From Alicyclobacillus fastidiosus (GTDB lineage: Bacteria; Bacillota; Bacilli; Alicyclobacillales; Alicyclobacillaceae): a stretch of DNA of 64,000 bases. This document shows positions 15,421 to 24,420 of this stretch, piece by piece. Each line of letters begins with the position of its first letter. The first letter of the stretch is position 1. The translations under genes were made by a program, and so were the position numbers. The notes below the pieces were generated by a model. That model was not told the origin of the DNA and searched no databases. It worked only from the letters and a program-made list of their open reading frames with translations. Where the stretch lies: the NCBI RefSeq assembly GCF_026651875.1, contig NZ_CP104067.1, forward strand, positions 1,178,001-1,242,000, written 5' to 3'.

Positions 15421-17872
15421 GTAGAATAGGCCCGGGCCGACCCACCTCCTTCAGGAGGTAGTTGGACGCCCGAGCCCTTCCCCGAACCGGACTTGCGCCT
15501 TTCAACGCATCCGGCTCTCCATTTGAAGTAGTCTTAGGTTGCACATGGTTCGGTCTGACCCGTGACAATTCTGTTTCGCCGCCGCTGTTGTCGCCTATGG
15601 CAGGGCAGACATAAGGCTACGAAGTAGTCTGGTATGGATTCCTTATTACCCCACACATCTCCTGCAATTCCGGGCCAATAATCAACGTATACGTTGCGTG
15701 CCGTCAGTTTACAAGCACACACCGCGCATCGCTCATTCTGCCGATTCATCACAGATTGCCGGTAATACACCCAATTTTCCGGTAGTCCGTACAATCTCGC
15801 TATGTATCTGGCTCGCTGGACTTTCATCGTTGCTCGAAGTTTACGGTTCCCATCAAGCCATTCTCGGTCTTCAGAAACATATGGATTCCTTTGAGAGCAT
15901 TTATCCGGATACTCTATCTTGTAGAACCCAAACTTATCGAGCATGTGTACATTTCCATCGCTGTCCTTGAACCCAAAGTGTTTCGCTGTGGATTTTCTGT
16001 GGTATGGAAGGTTGGCGGCTTCGTTGTAGCGGTGTTGGTTCCGTCTAGCCACAACGCCCGGCGGCTCTCTTGTTCTTTGTTTGAGTCGTTGGAACACTAA
16101 CCACCACAGATAAGAGTCGAGGGTCAGAAAGGTATCTTTTGAATTCCCTCGTCGGAAGTACTCCGCGAAGCCTCGGATTTTTCGGTTCAACGTGGCGACA
16201 ACTGCCGGACCTGGGGCCATCCAGAATGCCCGCGAATCTTTGGCCATCATTCGCTTGAATCGCTGAATTGACTTACGGCTCGGTTTAACGAGTACTCGCT
16301 CTTGCCCCTGCCGTTTCCATCGTCGGATGTTGAATCCGAGGAAATCAAGACCGGCATCTGCATGAGTTATCAGTGTCTTTTCTGCAGACAGCTGAAGCCG
16401 AAGTTTTTCATTTAAGAACTGAGCAACTTCTTCTTTCAGTATCTCGGCGTGTTCTTTGCTCCTGCAGAGAATCACTGCATCGTCTGCGTATCTCACGATG
16501 TAGCAGGGAATTTGCGCTTTTCGTCGTTCGCGAGGCGACAGGTATTCGTATTTGTTTGCAATGAATTCGTCCAGTTCATTCAGATACACATTCCCAAGCA
16601 ACGGGCTCACAATGCCGCCCTGCGGTGTGCCGAGCTCTGTCTCTTCAAATTCTCCCTCGTAGACGAGGCCTGCTTTGAGCATGTTGCGGATGACCCGTAT
16701 CAGACGGCGGTCGTGAACGTTCCGTCGTAAGATACTTAGCAGGATTTCATGGTCTACGTTGTCGAAGAATCCTTTAATGTCGAGTTCAATCACCCAGCAG
16801 TAGCGGTGCCGACCGATGAGAAAGCGAATGCGTTCAATGGCATGGTGGGTGCAACGGTATGGTCGGAACCCATAACTGTGTGGGTGCTGTTTGCCTTCGT
16901 AAATCGGCTCTAGAATGCTGCGGACAACATCTTGGGCCACGCGATCGACAATGGTTGGAATGCCAAGCGGCCTCTTTTCATGCGGCTTGTGGCTCTTCGG
17001 GATGTACACCCTCCGGACTGGACTCGATGCGTACAGTCGGAGTGCTTGTTTCACATCTTCCCGAAGCTTTTGCCAAGCCTCTTGTGTGGCATAATCCCAT
17101 TTTGTCTTGTGGTCTACGCCGGCTGTTTGTGCACCCGAGTTTCTCAGTACTCTCGCAATGGAGAGATCAATCCAGACATTCCATCTCAGTAAGTGATGCA
17201 GTCTTGAGAATGGTCGTTGTGCCAAAGACCTGCGTGCAAGGCGCGCTTGTGTTTCGAATCTCTTTCTCTCCTGTGCGGAGGATTGAGTGATGGTAGAAAT
17301 CGCAATCACTCCCTTATGGGGGAGCCCTACTTTACTCACGCGCACCTACTTCAAACTGGAACCCTTCGCCATGTAATGGTCATTATCCATCTCGGACTAC
17401 TACGATTCCTCCGTCCCGTTGCATTCACTTCAACGTAGCTGTCCATCCTGTTTGGGACGAATGTAACGGTTCCCATGTTCGCTATGCGTTGTCTCGCTGC
17501 CTTAGGTCGCCACTATACGCGGGGAAGATTCAGGGAGTTGCACCTCTATACTGACCCTGACCACCGGAGAGTCCGGGTCGGGACACCAAGTTCAAGGGTG
17601 CCACGCTCATTCCAACCACTCGTATCATCCGACGATTTCGAGTGTTGCAGTTGACCACGCTTCAGACATGGCTTCGCTTTCGCTGACCATAGCAGTTCTT
17701 CGAGGCTAGCCCCGCATCTTGGGAGGTCGATTCTCCCTCACGGGTACATTGTTAGATGGGCTTCACACCCTGGGCTTGCTCAAACCCAACGCATGCCATC
17801 CTAGCCTTGGCGGGATGAGGTACCCGCCAACCGCACTGTTGCGGCTTCAATACATAGCGCCTCATGGCGCAC
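15421..17872 (-). mobile_element. Group II intron (2452 nt) inside repeat r10
   Basis: Read on the minus strand the intron begins GTGCGCCATGAGGCGC at 17872 and ends CCTATTCTAC at 15421. Domain V is at 15517-15484 (34 nt, GAGCCGGATGCG...GCAAGTCCGGTTC), followed by a domain VI-like stem. Joining the flanks on the plus strand gives GATAT+TGAACTATCCTGCCC, which recreates the conserved left end of the repeat (compare r5, TATTGAACTATACTGCCC). The intron therefore sits within the repeat's arm. Roughly 520 nt upstream of the ORF carry the ribozyme domains I-III. Exact splice ends are inferred. Confidence 0.85.
15534..17345 (-). CDS. ltrA: Group II intron reverse transcriptase/maturase with HNH endonuclease
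   Basis: A 603-aa intron-encoded protein. RT motifs are in order: KRPLGIPTIVDRVAQ, HSYGFRPYRCTHHAI, VIELDIKGFFDNVDH, GTPQGGIVSPLLGNVYL, and the active-site YADD in CYIVRYADDAVILC. The thumb/maturase part (NRKIRGFAEYFRRG) follows, and the C-terminus is an HNH nuclease with CAVCACKL and CLPCH zinc-binding pairs. The protein splices the intron and mediates retrohoming. The start is uncertain; GTG 17345 is the longest, and conserved sequence begins near SAQERKRFETQARLARRS. No lesion is seen, so the element may be active. Confidence 0.9.
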   Translation of the reverse strand: MRVSKVGLPHKGVIAISTITQSSAQERKRFETQARLARRSLAQRPFSRLHHLLRWNVWIDLSIARVLRNSGAQTAGVDHKTKWDYATQEAWQKLREDVKQALRLYASSPVRRVYIPKSHKPHEKRPLGIPTIVDRVAQDVVRSILEPIYEGKQHPHSYGFRPYRCTHHAIERIRFLIGRHRYCWVIELDIKGFFDNVDHEILLSILRRNVHDRRLIRVIRNMLKAGLVYEGEFEETELGTPQGGIVSPLLGNVYLNELDEFIANKYEYLSPRERRKAQIPCYIVRYADDAVILCRSKEHAEILKEEVAQFLNEKLRLQLSAEKTLITHADAGLDFLGFNIRRWKRQGQERVLVKPSRKSIQRFKRMMAKDSRAFWMAPGPAVVATLNRKIRGFAEYFRRGNSKDTFLTLDSYLWWLVFQRLKQRTREPPGVVARRNQHRYNEAANLPYHRKSTAKHFGFKDSDGNVHMLDKFGFYKIEYPDKCSQRNPYVSEDREWLDGNRKLRATMKVQRARYIARLYGLPENWVYYRQSVMNRQNERCAVCACKLTARNVYVDYWPGIAGDVWGNKESIPDYFVALCLPCHRRQQRRRNRIVTGQTEPCAT

Positions 17873-17976
17873 TGAACTATCCTGCCCTGATGTTTAATAA
17901 AATAGAACTGCGCTTAGATGTATGTTCATACAGTTTACGCCGCAGTGCTATGGAATGCATGCCCCTTTAGTTTGAC
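17873..17976 (+). repeat. Cassette repeat r10 (split by the intron)
   Basis: After removal of the intron the left arm TATTGAAC (TAT at 15418-15420 plus TGAAC at 17873-17877) pairs with GTTTAATA (17892-17899) around the core CTGCCC (17882-17887). Inner block GTATGTTCATAC; 3' end GCCCCTTTAGTTTGACAAG. Confidence 0.75.
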
Positions 17977-18047
17977 AAGTTCCGCAATAAATCACCAATT
18001 CAAATCCTAAAATGGGATCTGAACACAAAAGGGCGGGAGGAACGTGC

Positions 18048-18839
18048 ATGGAGAGCATTGTGAATTACTATCAAATGATTGATGAGGGTTCAAGGTTCTC
18101 AAGAAATTCCAGACGAATTGAATTTCTAACAAGTACTTATGTCTTAAATCAGATTTTACCGCAACGTGCAAAAATACTCGATGTAGGTGCGGGAACTGGG
18201 GTTTACTCGTTCTATTATGCGGAAAGAGGACATAAGGTTACGGCAGTTGATATTACTCCTAAACACATCGACGAAATCAAAAACAGAAGTGATGAAACTA
18301 AGTTAGAAGTCAAGGCTTATGTTGAAAATGCAACTGATTTGAGCCGATTTGAATCCGAAACATTTGATTGTGTAATGTGTTTTGGTCCGCTCTATCACAT
18401 TATAGATGATACCGAACGGGATAAATGCTTGAAAGAATGCTTACGGGTATTGAAAAGCAGTGGACATCTGGCTATTGCGTATATAAATAAATACTCCATA
18501 ATACCTATGCTGACCACAAGAACCCCACAATTCATCCGCCCAAGTGTTGTCAATAAGGTAATTAACAACGGTGTCATTTTAGATGGGGATGAGGATTGCT
18601 TCTGGACAGACGCATATTTTACAAGCCCTAAAGAAATCGAAGGACTTTTGATGAACTACGGTGTGCGTACTGTTGATCACGTTGGAACCGATGGCATCAG
18701 CCACACGATACAGGATTCCATCGATAACTTGGGGGAAAATGAGTTTAATACCTGGTTGGATTATCATTTTCAAACTTGTAGAGAAAGAAGCATATTGGGG
18801 ATCAGTTCACACGGTTTATACATTTGCCAAAAGAACTAA
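18048..18839 (+). CDS. SAM-dependent methyltransferase
   Basis: A 263-aa class I methyltransferase: motif I ILDVGAGTGVYSFYYAERG, motif II VTAVDITPKHIDEIK, then DCVMCFGPLYHI and CLRVLKSSGHLAIAYINKY. The C-terminal part (FTSPKEIEGLLMNYGVRT) is typical of small-molecule methyltransferases acting through a lid domain. ATG 18048 is chosen because GGGAGG lies 7 bases upstream; the reading from 18012 lacks a site. It is the single gene between r10 and r11 and is unrelated in detail to the methyltransferase at 5214. Substrate unknown. Confidence 0.87.
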   Translation: MESIVNYYQMIDEGSRFSRNSRRIEFLTSTYVLNQILPQRAKILDVGAGTGVYSFYYAERGHKVTAVDITPKHIDEIKNRSDETKLEVKAYVENATDLSRFESETFDCVMCFGPLYHIIDDTERDKCLKECLRVLKSSGHLAIAYINKYSIIPMLTTRTPQFIRPSVVNKVINNGVILDGDEDCFWTDAYFTSPKEIEGLLMNYGVRTVDHVGTDGISHTIQDSIDNLGENEFNTWLDYHFQTCRERSILGISSHGLYICQKN

Positions 18840-18854
18840 TAGCGTTTGACCATG

Positions 18855-18886
18855 CCACGGACACTTTACGTCCGTGGTCTTTTATT
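18855..18886 (+). terminator. Terminator after methyltransferase gene
   Basis: CCACGGAC, a 7-base loop, GTCCGTGG and TCTTTTATT. It runs directly into repeat r11. Confidence 0.85.
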
Positions 18887-18990
18887 AAACTATCCTGCCC
18901 CTAAGCGACATTACAGCATCCGTCATTGGACTGAATAACCATGCACCCAGCGATGGATGAGCTTTTTCAATTCTCGCCCCTTTAACTGAA
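18887..18990 (+). repeat. Cassette repeat r11 (last copy)
   Basis: Left end TTAAACTATCCTGCCC (core 18895-18900), inner AACCATGCACCC, and 3' end CTCGCCCCTTTAACTGAAATAG. The arms pair poorly. Beyond it (18991-19200) are CTCGGCAT/ATGCCGAG and CTCTC/GAGAG hairpins and one more TTTGCCCCCACGTTC end-like motif, but no gene. Confidence 0.65.
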
Positions 18991-19221
18991 ATAGCCTCTC
19001 GGCATTTGGTTTTTATTGGTCTCTCAAGGTTTTGGACCTAGAGAGATTTTCATTTGCCCCCACGTTCCCTCCATATGCCGAGGGTACTGAATTGGAAATT
19101 CAAATACGAATTCGGAACAAATTATGCTGGAACATCAAATAACACTTGACTTTTTGGAATCATCCCAATAATCACCGAGAAGGGCTTAGCCGTCCTATCT
19201 CATCCATATTGGGGTTGTGTT

Positions 19222-20697
19222 ATGTTACCTATCCTTCGGTCTCACCAACAGTATCAATCGTTCATTGAGGAACGTCTTCGCCTGCACTACTCGAATGGCT
19301 CACTGTTGTTCATCGCCAAAGACTGGGCGCTCGTAGCAAAATTTTGGGTCACAGATCTCTCTGACACCTTCCAGTGCGTCAAAGGTACTTACTCGTGTCG
19401 TGGTCCCCAATCCATTGACCCTGCGAACCTACTCCGTTCCTACCTTCTCATGCTTGAGGTTGGAGAACCATCCATCACGAAGTGGGTGAACCAGCTCCGC
19501 CGCTGCCCGTTATACGCTATCCTCAGTGGTTTTGAGTATGGTCACACCCCGGGCGTAGGTACGTTCTACGATTTCTTTGGGCGGCTATGGAATCACGTTT
19601 CTCCCAACATTGCATCTAGGCGAAGACTTAGTCGAAAGAAACCCAAGAGAGGAAAAAAGGGAGAAAAGGCGCCCACTACCAATCCAAAGAGAATTGCCAA
19701 ACTCATATCTCAATTGCAAAGACGTACAGCCATTCGTTCACAGCCTTTTGACGTGCTGCTTCGCCTCTTCCAACAACAATTTCTCTCTGTCTCCTCTTCA
19801 CTTGGTTTGTTAGGAAATGTACATGCCCTGTCCATCGCTGGTGACGGTATGCCCGTGCAAACAGCAGCCCAGATTCGTAGCAAGCGAATTTGTTCCTGTC
19901 GTGACCAGGGAAAAAATCAGTGCTCCTGTCATCGCCAGTTCTCACAACCAGACTGCGACATGGGCTGGGACAGCTACCGAAATAAGTTTTACTTCGGCTA
20001 CCACTTATACAGCCTTGTCGCTGCGGATAGCCCTTACGACCTACCGATTTACCCTAGGCTACAAAGGGCTTCCCGACACGATGCCACATCTTGGGTCGTG
20101 AGTGCCCGTGAGTTCAAGGCATACTTCCGAGAATACACCTGGGACAGAGTTCTTCTTGACGCTGCACATGATGCCATGGCGATTTACGAGTATCTAAGGT
20201 CACAAAAGATTACACCGTTCATCGACATGAATCAGCGCAACACGGGCAACAAGAAATACAAAGACGATATGATGATCTCTCGAAATGGGGTTCCGATTTG
20301 CAAGAAAGGGCTGGAGATGAGAGACCGTGGATACGACAGCTCAAGAGCCCGTCGCAAATATCACTGTCCGCTTGTCGTAAAGGGAGTGGTGACATGTGAC
20401 ACGCCATGCTCCGTTTCACCTTACGGAAGATGTGTCCACACATACACCAAGGATAATCCCCGCTTGTTTCCACCCGTCGCTCGCAACAGCAACGAGTGGA
20501 CCAATATCTACAAACGCAGAACCACCTGCGAACGCAGCAACAAGCGAGCAAAAGAGGATTACCACCTCGAAGCCGCCAAGCATCGCAGCACCATGATGTG
20601 GACCATCCGGGTCTATGGCATTGAAATGTGTCAACACATTGACGCTTGGTACCAAGAGAGCAACCTGGACCTAAAGCCAATGCTCTTGTCAGCTTGA
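19222..20697 (+). CDS. DDE transposase (IS1182/IS5-like; family uncertain)
   Basis: A 491-aa DDE transposase. Candidate catalytic residues are the Asp in LSIAGDGMPVQTAAQ, the Asp in VLLDAAHDAMAIYEYL, and the Glu in RRTTCERSNKRAKEDYHLE. A cysteine cluster ICSCRDQGKNQCSCHRQF lies after the first Asp. The overall plan resembles IS1182-related elements but the protein is clearly different from the one at 7987. An 8-bp inverted pair ATTGGGGT (19208-19215) and ACCCCAAT (20702-20709) brackets it closely and may mark the element ends, but no target duplication is evident. Confidence 0.8.
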   Translation: MLPILRSHQQYQSFIEERLRLHYSNGSLLFIAKDWALVAKFWVTDLSDTFQCVKGTYSCRGPQSIDPANLLRSYLLMLEVGEPSITKWVNQLRRCPLYAILSGFEYGHTPGVGTFYDFFGRLWNHVSPNIASRRRLSRKKPKRGKKGEKAPTTNPKRIAKLISQLQRRTAIRSQPFDVLLRLFQQQFLSVSSSLGLLGNVHALSIAGDGMPVQTAAQIRSKRICSCRDQGKNQCSCHRQFSQPDCDMGWDSYRNKFYFGYHLYSLVAADSPYDLPIYPRLQRASRHDATSWVVSAREFKAYFREYTWDRVLLDAAHDAMAIYEYLRSQKITPFIDMNQRNTGNKKYKDDMMISRNGVPICKKGLEMRDRGYDSSRARRKYHCPLVVKGVVTCDTPCSVSPYGRCVHTYTKDNPRLFPPVARNSNEWTNIYKRRTTCERSNKRAKEDYHLEAAKHRSTMMWTIRVYGIEMCQHIDAWYQESNLDLKPMLLSA

Positions 20698-20737
20698 GAA
20701 CACCCCAATCATACCATCTCCAGCGATGACTTTTTAA

Positions 20738-22253
20738 CTCAACTTTCGCAGAGTGAAATGTGTAGCTAGCCCTTGTGGCGTAAAGACTTGAACGGATTAG
20801 AATATTAGCGTTGACAAATCAAAAGCACCACTTCCTTTGGTATAGTAAATGCGACCAAACACTACCATACCGGAAGAGGTGCTCTCCTATATGATAGGTT
20901 ATGAGACGGAAAACAACAATCAATTGCCTGTCGAAATTCGTCCTGCCTTTCAAGAACTAAAGGTCCTTAAGCATCTGCGTAATGCTGGCATCACCAAGAG
21001 GTTTGGGGTTGCGTGTTCCTACCTATTCCAGCTTGTGTTTGTGCTCATCTTCCATCATCGAAACTGGTTTCAATTTCTTGATAGCGCAAAGTCAGAATCA
21101 TATCCTGGCAAGGATGCTGTGTACCGTTTTCTCAATCATGCCGGATTTGCATGGCGACGCTTTCTCCTATTGCTCAGTGTGGAGGCCGTGAACAAAACCA
21201 GTTCGTTAACATCTGACAAGCGTGTCAGCGTATTCGTTGTCGATGACTCCATGTATGAGCGGAACAGGAGTAAGTGCGTGGAACTCTTGGCTCGATTCAA
21301 AGACCATGCACGGAATTGCTACTACAAGGGATTTCGTATGTTGACGTTAGGCTGGTCTGACGGTCATACATTCGTCCCAGTGGACTTTTCTCTCCTCAGT
21401 TCCGTCAAGTCGCAGATTCAAGGCTTGGGTCAATCGATTGATAAACGCACTCACGGATACAAACGCAGAATGGAATCACTTCTCCCGGCCCCAGATATCA
21501 TCCCTGCCATGATTGACCGTGCTCTGTCTGCTGGAATGAATGCCTCGTACGTATTGATGGACAGTTGGTTCACGCACGCTCCGTTGATTCAAGCCGTGCT
21601 GGATAGGGGACTGGACGTCATCGGAATGGTCAAGGCGGACAACAAACGATATTTACTCGACGGACGGTGCCTGTCCTTGCAAGAGCTGTACTACGCTGCT
21701 ACGCCCGTTCAAAGTACGAAGAAAGGAATCTTAAGGTCCATACATACTCAACTGCGCCCAGGCATCCCGATCAAAATGGTGTTCGTTCGTCACCGAACCA
21801 ACAAGAAGGAATGGCTGGCTATCCTGTCTACAGATACGACGCTGACGGTCGAGAAAATCGTACAGATTTACGGCATTCGATGGGACATTGAAGTGTTCTT
21901 CAAATGCACAAAATCATTACTGCGTCTGCAGAAAGAGTTTCAAGGACGTTCCTATGACATGCTCATCAGCCACACGACGATTGTCTTTTCACGGTATATT
22001 CTGTTAGCTTGGCAGCACCGCCAGAGCACGGACAACCGTACATTGGGGAATCTATTTCTAATGCTCTGCGACGAAGTGAGCGAACTGGACTGGGCCATCG
22101 CATTGAGCCAATTGGTTGAACTTGTAAATGATGTTTCCAAGAAGGCAGGCAAACGACTCTCGAAACTGATTCGCAGTCAACTACAGCGGTGGATCGACGG
22201 TTTACCCAGCTATATCAAGGCATATCTCCCTGTTTTGGCCTGCGAAAGTTGAG
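20738..22253 (+). mobile_element. IS4-type insertion sequence, complete
   Basis: A 1516-bp element with inverted ends CTCAACTTTCGCAG (14 of 14 matching) and a 7-bp direct repeat TTTTTAA on both sides (20731-20737, 22254-22260). Removing it restores a hairpin with 9-bp arms AGCGATGAC/GTCATCGCT, so it inserted into the loop of a stem-loop. Ends are inferred from the repeats. Confidence 0.82.
20849..22252 (+). CDS. IS4-family transposase
   Basis: A 467-aa IS4-type transposase: first Asp in VSVFVVDDSMYERNRSK, second Asp in ASYVLMDSWFTHAP, and the IS4 signature Y-x2-R-x3-E in YGIRWDIEVFFKCTK, the third catalytic residue being the Glu. ATG 20849 lies 111 bases inside the left inverted repeat. The stop codon TGA overlaps the right inverted repeat, so no space is wasted. 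No lesion is visible and the element could be active. Confidence 0.9.
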   Translation: MRPNTTIPEEVLSYMIGYETENNNQLPVEIRPAFQELKVLKHLRNAGITKRFGVACSYLFQLVFVLIFHHRNWFQFLDSAKSESYPGKDAVYRFLNHAGFAWRRFLLLLSVEAVNKTSSLTSDKRVSVFVVDDSMYERNRSKCVELLARFKDHARNCYYKGFRMLTLGWSDGHTFVPVDFSLLSSVKSQIQGLGQSIDKRTHGYKRRMESLLPAPDIIPAMIDRALSAGMNASYVLMDSWFTHAPLIQAVLDRGLDVIGMVKADNKRYLLDGRCLSLQELYYAATPVQSTKKGILRSIHTQLRPGIPIKMVFVRHRTNKKEWLAILSTDTTLTVEKIVQIYGIRWDIEVFFKCTKSLLRLQKEFQGRSYDMLISHTTIVFSRYILLAWQHRQSTDNRTLGNLFLMLCDEVSELDWAIALSQLVELVNDVSKKAGKRLSKLIRSQLQRWIDGLPSYIKAYLPVLACES

Positions 22254-22260
22254 TTTTTAA

Positions 22261-22828
22261 AAATCCCATCGTCATCGCTTTGTTTGCTATACCCTTTTTC
22301 AAGGAACCTTGTCGAACAACCATGAAGCCGATGGTTACCAGTTCATTTCTGGAAATTCATCTGGTTCATGTAATTTTCTAACCATCCAATACCGAGAGGC
22401 TATTGAACAAGGCTCTAACCTTTTGGTGCTGCAACTCGTAATTTGTACATGCCGAACAACACCTACAGTGAATATCGGTCGGTGGTTGACACCTATTGAA
22501 ACGAGTTGGCCACCTTTATAAGTTGCTGCTCATTTAAATCGGGTGCTGTGTCTGTCTGTTTATTCTTGGATGACGGTACATACGCTGTACTTACTACACG
22601 TTCCGCCTCATGGGGACAAATGCCGCCGAAGAATTGCCGTCTGAAAGAATTGCATACCGAGTATATCTACCCTTCCCGCTGCCAAATGAGCACTGAAAAA
22701 CAATAACTCCAAGTGGTAACTAGAGGGGACAAACTGGATGACTCACACTGATTAGCCGTCAGGAAAATGCGTGGATTAGCGAAATGTATGAGCAAAGACA
22801 GTAAATTCATTCGAAAGCTGAAATATTC
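22261..22828. other. Gene-poor stretch after the IS4 element
   Basis: About 570 bases with no coding region I can support. It begins with the right half of the hairpin split by the IS4 element. Short open frames on both strands show no domains; decayed sequence is likely. Confidence 0.4.
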
Positions 22829-23480
22829 ATGCCTATCCAAAACTATGGTGTCATTCGTGGGCAAGTTGTACGGTACACGCCCGGCTCAACCCAGTCTCCC
22901 CACTTCATAATTATTTTGGCGGACAACAGCAATCAAGAGTATCAAGTTGATGTCAACGTGCTATCGCAGGACGGATCGGAAGTGTTGTACTATGCAAACG
23001 AGAATTTCCAGATGTTTCACACCGCTGGAGAGTAACGCAAATTCCGATGCTCTGGATTATCTAAGGGAGTCCCTGTTTGACACCTCCGCGATGAAACCTT
23101 TGCCCATGGATGGGCCTTCACAAAACGATCTCGACGCGTTCATCGGTACCGTTGCCTCATCCGCTCAAACGGAAAACGCGTCCGTCTTCGCGTTCGGTCA
23201 ATATTTTAATGATAAATCGCGTTCCGATGCACAGGATCGGCGTGAAAACCTGCCAACACAAGGGATTCATGATATTCACATGAACCAGGGAAATGCTTCC
23301 CCGTACGAAAGGGATAACGGAACGTACCAAGATGGCGGCCTATTGGTTTACTTCCCCAAGGATCAACGATGGGTTGCTACGTTCCTTGCCTTCCAAACGC
23401 AGGCGTTTCAGACGGACGATCAAGGAAACCCAACTGGACCCTCCTGGGCAGACCAACATGGCGGAGAGACAATGGAATAA
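22829..23480 (+). pseudogene. DUF2278 (YukJ-like) protein, frameshifted
   Basis: The N-terminal frame (22829-23035) reads MPIQNYGVIRGQVVRYTPG and HFIIILADNSNQEYQVDVNV, the start of a DUF2278 protein, but stops at GE. The +1 frame continues from about 23030 with DALDYLRESLFDTSAMKPLP, HDIHMNQGN and DNGTYQDGGLLVYFPKDQRW to the stop at 23480, the rest of the family. A single indel near 23015-23035 explains both. DUF2278 proteins are about 220 aa, of unknown role. Programmed frameshifting is possible, but no slippery heptamer is evident. Confidence 0.78.
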
Positions 23481-23591
23481 GGTTGAACAGTGTGTAATAA
23501 TTAGGGAATGGGTTTAATCAAGAACCATCAATTAGAACCGGGGCACATAACTAAACAAAACGCGCTCACCCGTAATGGATGGCGTGTTTTG

Positions 23592-23840
23592 TTATTTCAC
23601 TGCAACTTTTTCTTCAAGCTGGCCGATTTTCGCGCTCTGCCAGTCCAAACGTTTATCGACGAGTGCAGCTGCACCCTCCATGCCTTTGATGTCAGATCGC
23701 ATGTTAGACATTTCTTGTTTGACGTCGGACACCATCGCATTAGTTTTACCGACCACACCAATCAAGTCCGCAACCATCTTTTCCATGCGGTCAAAGCGTT
23801 CATTCATGCGCTTCTCCATTTGTTGCAACTGCTCATCCAC
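23592..23840 (-). CDS. Small coiled-coil protein
   Basis: An 82-aa helical protein (MEKRMNERFDRMEKMVADL, VSDVKQEMSNMRSDIKGMEG) with heptad spacing of hydrophobic residues over almost its whole length, so a coiled coil is likely. I start it at the GTG at 23840, 10 bases after AGGAG. A stem AAAACACGC/GCGCGTTTT lies just beyond its stop and may terminate transcription. Similar short coiled-coil proteins are common near prophages; it also recalls the ends of the repetitive protein at 61304. Function unknown. Confidence 0.55.
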   Translation of the reverse strand: MDEQLQQMEKRMNERFDRMEKMVADLIGVVGKTNAMVSDVKQEMSNMRSDIKGMEGAAALVDKRLDWQSAKIGQLEEKVAVK

Positions 23841-24039
23841 GTTCGATCAACTCCTGGACATATGATAACACGTCTCTTGCGTATGAACTCACCAACTTTG
23901 CACACAATAATTGGCGTAGGGAGGCTGATGTGTAATGGAGATGACCTATTAGGGATTCACAATACCGCAGCAGACTTACGGAGAGAGACCGCTTCGGCGG
24001 TCTTTTCTCATTTATTCGCTCGGTAGTCCGTCACACAGC

Positions 24040-24342
24040 TTATCGATGCGTCTCTACAGAGGAATGCCACACCGATGAAATAAGCGATGCAGCGTCTTTA
24101 GGGAATGTATCACCTATAGCCGAATAACCCTTAAGCATTCCAACAAACAATTTATCCTCAGGACCCAGTGCCTTTTGAATAAAATCACGAATTACAGAAT
24201 GAGCATAAATGGATTTAACTATCCATACACATTGCTGTATTTGAATGGCTTCTCCTTGGTACTTTATAACTTCTACAACCCGGTCATGACGTTGACGACT
24301 ACTACCTGCATCCAATTCATAACTGACAACAAAAATCCTCAT
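24040..24342 (-). CDS. Cas2/VapD-fold-like (SinR-type) small protein
   Basis: A 100-aa protein beginning MRIFVVSYELDAGSSRQRHD, then VVEVIKYQGEAIQIQQCVWI and GPEDKLFVGMLKGYSAIG. The order strand, D-containing loop, helix, W-V strand and late K-LFV strand fits the ferredoxin-like fold shared by Cas2, VapD and the so-called SinR-like proteins. There is no CRISPR array or other cas gene in the window, so a stand-alone role is more likely. Start ATG 24342 is preferred over 24360 because the fold begins there and GGTGA lies upstream. Confidence 0.55.
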   Translation of the reverse strand: MRIFVVSYELDAGSSRQRHDRVVEVIKYQGEAIQIQQCVWIVKSIYAHSVIRDFIQKALGPEDKLFVGMLKGYSAIGDTFPKDAASLISSVWHSSVETHR

Positions 24343-24420
24343 CGCTTCACCGACCATCATCCGATTAAATTAAATGGCATGTAAAAAGCACCTCCCAGGA
24401 GAGATGCTCTAAGTTAAGTT

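Noticed and set aside
5076..18990. Canonical integron attC sites or CRISPR for the CTGCCC repeats
   Set aside because: They lack the attC core GTTRRRY consensus and spacing, and intervals are gene-sized and unequal, so neither label fits.
19502..19510. Another CTGCCC repeat core
   Set aside because: It lies inside the transposase coding sequence and has no paired arms or 3' block.
24040..24342. cas2 of a CRISPR-Cas system
   Set aside because: No other cas gene or array occurs in the window, so only the fold similarity is kept.
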